In this document: piece after piece, positions 19,608 to 26,090 of the stretch
How the letters are laid out: each line of letters starts with the position of its first letter
Numbering within the stretch: position 1 is the first letter of the stretch
Assembly (NCBI GenBank): GCA_022496185.1
Contig: WTXG01000396.1
Coordinates: forward strand, 1-26,090
Source of the DNA: Multifurca ochricompacta
Lineage: Eukaryota; Basidiomycota; Agaricomycetes; Russulales; Russulaceae
Length of the DNA stretch: 26,090 bases
Direction of reading: 5' to 3'
The notes under the pieces: generated by a model
The model's input: only the letters and a program-made list of their open reading frames with translations
What the model was told of the DNA's origin: nothing
Database searches by the model: none
Translations under genes and position numbers: made by a program

Positions 19608-20197
19608 TGTTACAATCCCTGCCAACCAACCCTATTTTCTTCCACCTCCCCAATAGCGACCCATCTTTACCACCCACTCTCCACTTCACGATCATGTCCC
19701 GTCCTGGGATCCATCACGTGCCTTGCTCCCTTCCCTGTGACTTGCTTTGAACCTGTTGACACGCTGTATACCTATGTTTGGTCCCTTATCTCTTATCTTG
19801 TTATCTCTTTATCTTTATGTTCGGACACTTACTTAATACCCTATCAGAAGCCCGACTCTACGCCGTCCGCTTCCGTATATTTGGGCCCACTTGACTCCGA
19901 TTCCTTATCTCGTAGACGCCCGTTCAATTACGTATATAAGTCCGCTGTAACTACACTGTAGACCTCAGACTCAACTTATTGAATACATCGGTGCTTGTCT
20001 TCTGGACATCCCTTTGATCTCTGACTCGTCCGTCTCGGGGTTTCTGACCTCTTTCCACTCAACATAGTCTCAGGGTACAGCCCCTCTGACTTTGACTCGT
20101 CCCATTTTACTCCAAGAGACCTTATTGGTTTCTTATCCGATCACGAACAGTACGCTGTCGCACAAGTCGTGCAGTATGTCCCGCACCGGACGTAACA
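19608..20197 (+). repeat. 3' LTR of element B
   Basis: 590 bp, TGTTACAATCCC...CCGGACGTAACA, with the TATA box at 19933-19940. It keeps CpG at most positions where the 5' LTR has TpG or CpA. It lacks one base of the 5' LTR (CCCTGTCC versus CCCGTCC). The right target duplication CTACC follows at 20198-20202. Confidence 0.95.
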
Positions 20198-20202
20198 CTA
20201 CC

Positions 20203-20601
20203 CCAGGCCCCTCTGCTGGCCCCTCCTCTACAGAACCGGCTCCGTCCCTCTCCCCTCGCCAGCTCTCACAGGCAGTGGTGGACGCTGCCCCTCCCAAACT
20301 TCGCACCCGCGCCGGCCTGTCCAGTCTCCTCTCGGATACGACCATTCTGACCGCCCGTGGGCACCAACACCTCCGGTTCTTGCTTAAGTCCTCGCGCCGC
20401 TGCAAGGCCACAATCAAACTATACTTCTTTGACCGCCTCATCGGTGGCAATGGCACTGGAGCTTCGGTCTCCGCCTGTATTGACCCCGAAGAGCATGACT
20501 CTGTTGACCTCATTGAACGGACCACCGCCCTGCACCATGAGCACATCCTTGTGCCTCCGCCCATGCCCTCCCTCGACCCATTCCATATCACATATGACTG
20601 A
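20203..20601 (+). pseudogene. LINE ORF1, third fragment (C-terminus)
   Basis: After excision of element B the frame continues from 12719 (EFTAT-PGPSAGPSSTEP). It is a Pro/Ser-rich linker, then a folded-looking tail (LLSDTTILTARGHQHLRFLL, RRCKATIKLYFFDRLIGG) ending PFHITYD-stop at 20599-20601. The fragment has no breaks. The ATG of ORF2 at 20594-20596 lies inside its last codons in another frame. Confidence 0.85.
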
Positions 20602-23600
20602 GTGCTCCATCCTGAGCCTCAATATCCAACACAGTAACGTGAACCTGCACACTGTGTTGAACACTAATCTCCAGGACCACATTCTTTTGGTACAGGAACC
20701 CTGGTTTGGCCGAATCGGGGTTTCCCATTCTGACTCTATGCCCGACGGTCAGGATACCCTCAGTGCCCCAGCCCACCCTGGCTGGGATTTCTTCTACCCC
20801 TCGCTACCGGCGCTGTCTCGCGCCAAGACGCTCATTTACGTGAGGAAATTTCACCCTCACCACGCTGATGTTCCTTTTGCCACCCAGTTTTCCACGTGGC
20901 ACAACGTGTGCACACACCCTTGCGTTCTGGTGGGTGATCTTAGGATAGGTTCAAGTGTCCTTCGCATCATCTCGTTCTACAATGACGTCCGCAACCTGAC
21001 CGCGCTTCAGGTGCTGCTGTCGATCGTCCTGGACGACACCCCGACCATCTTAGCTGGAGACTTCAACCTCCACCACCCGGACTGGACCCCACCTGGCTCC
21101 ACACACCCCACCTCTCCTTCCGCCTCCTCCTTTCTGGACTGGGCTGCTGACCAAGGCCTGGACCTGGTCTCTTCACCTGGCATCATTACTAGGCGGGCTG
21201 CTAACCACCCTGGCAGCACCTTGGATCTCGTCTGGGCTTCCCTCCCTCTTAGGGTCAGTGGATCCCTATCCCCTGTTGTCATAGACTGGGCTGCCAGTCT
21301 GGGCTCTGACCACGCTGGTCTGCGCTGCTCTTGGCAACACTCACTCATGGCTCTTGTCCCTGCCTCACCTATCAAGTCGTATGTCACTAAGGTCTCTGAC
21401 AACACGCTTCAGGCTTGGCGGGAACACCTGGACCTCTCCTTGCCGCCCATCCCTCAGCTGACCACTCCAGCTGACGTCGATGCCTTTGCTCAAGCCCTCC
21501 TTGACGTCCTGATCACAATGTCTGATGCCCATCTTGCCGTCACAACCTCGCCTCGCACCAAACGTGCCAAGTGGTGGAACCCGGCCTGCACGCAGGCAGT
21601 CACGTCACTTCGGCATTCACGTCGCAACCCTGCCGCTAAAGCCCTTGCTTCTGATGCCCTCCGCCGCGAAATTCGGCAGGCTAAGTTTGCTTGGACTAAC
21701 GAGGCTATCTCCACTCAGGATGTCTGGGATGTCGCTGCCTGGTGACATGGACGATGCATATCCATAGTCCCTGCCATCCGCCGACCCTCTGGCCCCCTTC
21801 TTTGGGACCACTCCGCAATAGAAGAGGTCTTCGTTGCCCAGTTCTTTGGGTCCGAGTCCTTCCCTGTGCCTACTGCCTTTGCTGATGACCCTCCGCCTTT
21901 TCCTACATGGCCCTGGGTTCCCTTCTCCCCTGATGAGATTGCTGACCACTTACGCAAGACCTCGTCGAAATCTGCACCCAGCTTCTCCAAACTGAACTGG
22001 CGAATCCTCAAGTGGGCCTGGCCGTCTATCGACAATCACATCACAGCCCTCTTCAACGCCTCCATCCAAGTCGGACATGTGCCTGCCTCATGGAAACATG
22101 CCCTTACAGTGGTTCTCCCAAAGCCAGCACGACCGGATTACAGCCTTGCTAAGGCCCACCATCCAATCTCCCTTTTGGAGACATTGGGAAAACTTCTCAA
22201 CAAGTCTCTCGCTAAGCGGCTCACATCTGACATTGACAGATATGCCACGCTTCCCTCCACCCAGTTCGGCGCACGATCTAACTCGTGCTGCCTGGACTCG
22301 GCTCTGTCTCTTGTACATGACATCACCCACATCCAGGCCTCTGGCATGGTTTGCGGCATGGTGCTGTTTGACGTTTCAGGGTTCTTTGACCATGTGCACC
22401 CTCAACGCTGCGCAGCCGTTCTCGCAAGACTCAGCTACCCCACACAGGTCTCCGCTTGGGTACTCAGTTTCCTCACAGACCGCTCCACCTCCCTTTCCTT
22501 CAACGGCAAAGTTGGCCCCCCACATGCCACAACCATTGGAACCCCCCAGGGCTCCCCCATCTCACCAGTCCTGGCCACACTATATGCCGCCCTGCTCCTC
22601 CACTTGGCTGCCTCTTGGGTGGGCTGCCATCTGTCCATGTATGTGGACGATGGCCTGCTCTTCACCTGGGCACCTTCTTGGGACAAAGTGGTCTCTTCCT
22701 TAAGATGCCACTACGAGATCACAATGGACTGGCTGGCCCGCGCTGGGATGTCTGCGGACCCCGCAAAGACCGAAGCCCGCTTCTTCTCCCACACACGGAA
22801 CCTTCCCCCACGCGAAATATCTCTCCCCTGCCACGATGTGCCTGACTTTACTGTCAAGGCAGGGGCCCAGGTGCGATACTTGGGTTTTTTCTTTACCCCT
22901 TCCCTCTCCTGGCGTCCTCACATAGATATTATGTGTCAACGGGCACGCGCGTCCATCCGCGCACTGCAACTGCTGGGCAATTCTGAATGAGGCCTCACCA
23001 CGAAAAACTGGCGACTCATCCTCAACGCGGTTTGTCTCCCGGTTCTGACCTACGGCTCCCAGCTGTGGGTCCACACCAAACAAGTCCCCGCTCTCATCAA
23101 GCGACTCCAGCTCGTGTCGAATGCCGTGGTCCACAAGATCACTGGCTCGTTCCACACCATGCCCTGCGGACCTCTTCACGAGCTCACGCGGGTCCTCCTG
23201 ATGAAGCACTTCATTGAGAAATTGGCGGACACCACGGCTCTACAGTACGCCTCCCTCCCAGCTCATTCTCAGCCCATCCAGTGCCTTCACAGCCCCTTGG
23301 ACGACACTTTACTACACCCCCGACGCCGACATTGCACCAGGGCCTCAGCGCCCTCTGCACCATGTCGACTAACCCCCCTGCAAGCCCTTGCCGACTGTGT
23401 ACCCCCTCTCGATGGGCTACCGGACGTCCTCGCATTCGCACCGTGGGACCTACCTGCCTGGGGCACTCGTATCCACTTTGTGGGTACATGCCCCCCAACC
23501 GTACATCTCGATGAAGTCTGTGCTTTCCTGGCTCTGCCTCACACTGACCTGGCCCTTGTTCATGTGGCCTCTACGCACTCCCACGCCAAACGAGTTGACA

Positions 23601-24240
23601 AGAAACTCATAGGTGCCGCCAGCGCTGTCCTCATGGACGCCACAGGTGAAACTACAAACCACTGGGTCCGTGGGACAGGGGGCGTTAAGGCCAAAGTCAA
23701 CCTCTACGCCCTCTGCCGCACCCTCCAGTGGCTGGCATCCTACTATGAGGGCCGTCCCATGGCCCCGCGCCTGGTCCTCATGGCCTCATTGAGCTCTACC
23801 TTGGCAGGGCTCTGCTCATGCAACCCACGTCGATTCACGGGTGACTTTGTTTCCTTCCACAGAGCACTGGCTAAGTTGCTTGCAGATCACCCCCTCCTGG
23901 ACGTCACCTTCATGTGGTGTCCCCCCTCTCCCCGCTATCGCGCCTCGTCCCTGGCCCCCAAAGCTGCGGACCGCGCGCGACACCTGCACAACCCGGGCAA
24001 CCTCAACGAGCCCTCCTCCCCACTCCAGTGGTGTGCCCTGTCACGCCTCCACGCCTATGACAACTGGCGCGTGGAGTGGCTCCGTTCTTGCTCCCTCAAC
24101 GCTGAGGCTCAGGCTGGTCACAAAGCCTACAGCATCTCCATCCAGGGTCCTCCCACTGGGGCAACCATCCACTTTGGACGGCGGCTACCATCAAGCGCAA
24201 AGACAACCCTGTAACGGGTGCTTCTACCCCGCGCTTGCTA
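20594..24240 (+). pseudogene. LINE ORF2: AP endonuclease, reverse transcriptase, RNase H-like domain
   Basis: Starts at ATG 20594, overlapping the ORF1 stop (ATGACTGA). Endonuclease motifs: LNIQHS, VQEPW, AGDFNLHHPDW (Asp codon about 21059), STLDLVW and GSDHAGLRCSW (His codon 21311). RT: HPISLLETLGKLL, FDVSGFFD, GTPQGSPISPVLA and YVDD at 22640-22651, then RYLGFFFTPSLSW. From about 23540 an RNase H-like layout follows without the acidic residues. The frame is constant for 3.6 kb, broken only by TGA at 21743-21745 (AAW-stop-HGR) and 22988-22990 (GNSE-stop-GLTTKNW), both fitting CGA. Near 24160 a lost G gives a stop at 24214; one frame back NHPLWTAATIKRKDNPV continues until element C at 24241. 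It nicks target DNA and copies LINE RNA. Confidence 0.92.
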
Positions 24241-24946
24241 TGTTTGATAAGATTAGATGTAAAGATTGTAGTAAAACTCAGAGGTGAAAATGCCTTGTCG
24301 GAAAGCTGCCCAGAACGCGGAGATTAATGCACGCGTAAGGCTTGAAGCAGTCAGAGGACTCTGCCTTGCTTATGCAGCAAGAATAGACCTATATTGAACT
24401 TTGCTAAGAGCCTACAGCCCCAAGAGGACAAGATTAGCTGGGCCTAAGTAAATACAAAGATAAAGTGATAAAGCGCACCTACAGCCCCAAGAGGACAAGA
24501 TGGGGTCTGCAGCGTGCTACAGGGTGTCTTTAAATATGTCCTAGTACTACTCTATGAAATACCAAAGCCGATCAAACGTGCGATGTAAATCTAATTAGTT
24601 ATCAGTGGCCCGCTCTCCTGAGTGCCCTGACACATCTTATTTACCAACGCGCGATCCTTTCCGCCGGTCTGGCATTATCTAAAATACATACTAGACTACT
24701 TTAGATCACTCTATAATCAAATCATCAAATTGTATTACTCAAACAAAGGCCGCGTGTATCTATCAGTGTCCATTGCTGCATAGGGCAGCGACTACTTCGC
24801 ATCGCGTGGACCGGGTCAGATCAGTCCGAACTCCTCCTTATCTTATCTAAGTTAAAGAAGATCGACTCTGCAAGACACACAATCACGTGATGCCCTCAGG
24901 ATGGTTTTCAATCGGTCCGGGATGGCAAAAATGCGCATCCAGGACA
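24241..24946 (-). repeat. 3' LTR of gypsy element 'C' (minus strand)
   Basis: On the minus strand it begins TGTCCTGGATGCGC directly after a G6 polypurine tract and ends CTTATCAAACA next to LINE sequence, 706 bp. TGT...ACA ends are as in the other LTRs. The left limit is inferred from where LINE ORF2 homology stops (CGCGCTTGCTA). The target duplication would be TGCTA (24236-24240); the partner copy is outside the window. It is unrelated in sequence to the LTRs of A and B. This accounts for the gene-free stretch 24241-25042 together with a short 3' untranslated region (24962-25042). Confidence 0.62.
24411..24501. repeat. 24-bp direct repeat inside the element C LTR
   Basis: Positions 24411-24434 and 24478-24501 are identical (CCTACAGCCCCAAGAGGACA is the first 20 bases of each), 67 bases apart. 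It is possibly a repeated regulatory site of the LTR. No function is known. Confidence 0.85.
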
Positions 24947-24961
24947 GTACCCCCCTTCTCA
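24947..24961 (-). other. Polypurine tract of element C
   Basis: The minus strand reads GAGAAGGGGGGTAC immediately before TGTCCTGG of the LTR, 82 bases past the pol stop. This supports the LTR start. Confidence 0.65.
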
Positions 24962-25042
24962 GGGCATTGCGTCCTCGCAAGCCTCAGTGAAGTAAAGTGG
25001 CGATTGCCATGGAGCGGACGTGAAGGCGAGCGTGGCTATCTT

Positions 25043-26090
25043 TCATGGCGCACCAGGGTGTCGAGCGTAAAAGTCTCTGACAGCCTCCTGAGCGAGCTTG
25101 AAGTTTCTGGCCAGCTCCCATGAGTCCTCCCCTTCACCGTATCCTTTCCACCACACAAGGAATTTGAGTGTTCGACTGAACAGTTTCGCATCGCAAATAT
25201 GGTCAACCTCATACTTTTCCTCGCCCTCGATCAGTACAGGGTCAGGCGGTGGCGGCATAAGTCTATTAACGTCATTGCCTTTGTAGGGACTAAGGCGATC
25301 CACATGGAATACATTGTGGATTCTCAGCACTGCCGGGAGTTCCAACCGATAATCAAGATCGCCAATCTTCTCGATAATCTTAAAGGGACCCATCTGTTTT
25401 GGCCCTAATTTCTGAGAAGGTTGGTGTATCTTAATGTTCTTGGCTTGGAGCCATACCATATCGCCTGTACTGAAGCGATAAGATTGGCGGTAACCCGGCC
25501 CAGCGATCATGCGTTCTTTGCTAAGTCGCAGCGCTGCCTCAGCATCTGTCCTGGCAAGATGGAGCTGTTGAAGTCGCTTGTCTAAACTGGGAATGCCTGT
25601 AGGGCACCCAGCTGAATCGTGAAGTCCGGCGTGTACCCGTAGAGTAATTCAAAGGGTGTGTGGCCGGTCGCGGATGTCAATCTCGCGTTTAACATGAATT
25701 CCGCAGTGGGTAGTAGTTCGATCCAATCATCCTGACGCTTATCTACGAACATACGCAAATACTGTTCTATTTCTTGGTTTTTGCGTTCTGCCTGTCTGTT
25801 AGCTTGAGGATGATACGCTGTGGTCAAACTACTGTCTATTCCCAGGTGCTTTAAAGTGGCCTGCATTGTCTGTGCTGCAAACTGTGGTCCCCTGTCACTG
25901 ACGATAGACTTAGGGATCCCATGCAGCAGGAAGATCTTGTTATAGTAGATCTGCCCCTACACCATCTGCCGTTGATGCCGCTGGTCACAGGGAAGAAATG
26001 GACTTGTTTCGTATAGTGGTCCACTATCGTTAAGATTGCGTCTTTCCCTTGTGAAGAAGGAAGCCCAGTGATCAGATCAACGCAATGATC
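25043..26090 (-). pseudogene. Element C integrase core, GPY/F and chromodomain (partial, enters from the right edge)
   Basis: Minus strand from 26090: [27 protein letters not shown]; then, after a break near 25960, [23 protein letters not shown] (catalytic Asp), TAYHPQANRQAERKNQEIEQYL (catalytic Glu). A one-base loss in a C run near 25605 shifts the frame (GIPSLDKRLQQLHLARTDAE follows). After that come GDMVWLQAKNI, the GPF motif at GPKQMGPFKIIEK and the linker RLSPYKGND. A chromodomain ends the protein (about 25222-25046): KYEVDHICDAKL, FLVWWKGYGEGEDSWE. The stop is TGA at 25045-25043. It is a chromovirus from a lineage different from A and B. RT and the rest lie beyond the window. Confidence 0.9.

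Larger units (their letters stand above)
12720..20197 (+). mobile_element. Full-length Ty3/gypsy chromodomain retrotransposon 'B' with an extra ORF
   Basis: A 7478-bp element with LTRs at 12720-13310 (591 bp) and 19608-20197 (590 bp), flanked by CTACC on both sides (12715-12719 and 20198-20202). Internal order: self-priming PBS, gag with CCHC, -1 junction, protease, RT, RNase H, integrase (HHCC, DDE, GPY/F), chromodomain, then an unusual third ORF and a polypurine tract. RT precedes integrase, as in Ty3/gypsy. Self-priming, the chromodomain and the PPPDLI-type linker place it in the Tf1/sushi-like chromoviruses. The copy is dead: TGA at 14584 and 16129 plus many one-base losses, mostly in 17300-19500. 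Confidence 0.95.
9754..24240 (+). mobile_element. LINE (non-LTR retrotransposon), host of four gypsy insertions
   Basis: The remains are 9754-11693, 12290-12719 and 20203-24240. Excising the solo LTR, element B and one TSD copy each gives a single continuous ORF1 that overlaps ORF2. The 5' end lies left of element A and the 3' end right of element C, both outside the window. It encodes a Gag-like ORF1 with zinc knuckles and an ORF2 with AP endonuclease, RT and an RNase H-like domain. Clade is uncertain: Tad1-like or one of the basidiomycete I-group lineages. It is GC-richer than the copia element. Confidence 0.9.

Noticed and set aside
23841..24287. Open frame ending with two CX2C pairs (CNGCFY, CKDC), a possible zinc protein
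   Set aside because: It is out of frame with LINE ORF2 and its last third lies in the LTR of element C, so the pairs are a junction accident.
1..26090. CRISPR arrays, tRNA/rRNA genes, bacterial operons or phage genes
   Set aside because: No regularly spaced short repeats, no tRNA-like folds beyond the PBS complement, and all coding sequence is of eukaryotic retroelement type.

Overview
The window reads as repeat-rich, heterochromatin-like DNA from a fungus, most likely a basidiomycete (Agaricomycetes). The evidence is a LINE with two overlapping ORFs, self-primed chromodomain Ty3/gypsy elements and a Ty1/copia element. I find no host gene, tRNA, rRNA, CRISPR array or prokaryotic feature. Essentially every base belongs to one of six transposable-element insertions stacked in each other. 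The genus is not decidable from this sequence.

Layout. The oldest layer is a LINE on the + strand, whose remains are 9754-11693, 12290-12719 and 20203-24240. Four gypsy-type insertions interrupt or border it: element A (minus strand, 1-67 and 6642-9753, running off the left edge), a solo LTR (11694-12284, TSD ACTGG), full-length element B (12720-20197, TSD CTACC), and element C (minus strand, 24241-26090, running off the right edge). A young full-length Ty1/copia element (68-6641, TSD GTTGA) sits inside the RT gene of element A. Removing each insertion that has both ends in the window, plus one TSD copy, restores the reading frame of its host element.

How the pieces work. Copia: LTR, PBS matching the anticodon arm of initiator tRNA-Met, Gag, PR, IN, RT, RNase H, PPT, LTR. 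Gypsy A and B: LTR, self-priming PBS, Gag with a CCHC knuckle, an apparent -1 frameshift at a T5 run, then PR, RT, RNase H, IN and (in B) a chromodomain. B carries an extra CCHC ORF between pol and its 3' LTR. LINE: Gag-like ORF1 overlapping ORF2 (AP endonuclease, RT, RNase H-like domain) at ATGACTGA.

Decay. All eight premature in-frame stops I can identify in the LINE and in gypsy A and B are TGA, where CGA is the simplest ancestor. All twelve substitutions between the two LTRs of element B are transitions at CpG. This points to methyl-CpG deamination or a RIP-like process. Separately, about twenty single-base losses, and no clear single-base gains, break the ORFs, mostly at short homopolymers. 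They may be decay or assembly error. The copia element has LTRs differing at 2 of 501 positions and no nonsense codons, so it is the most recent arrival.
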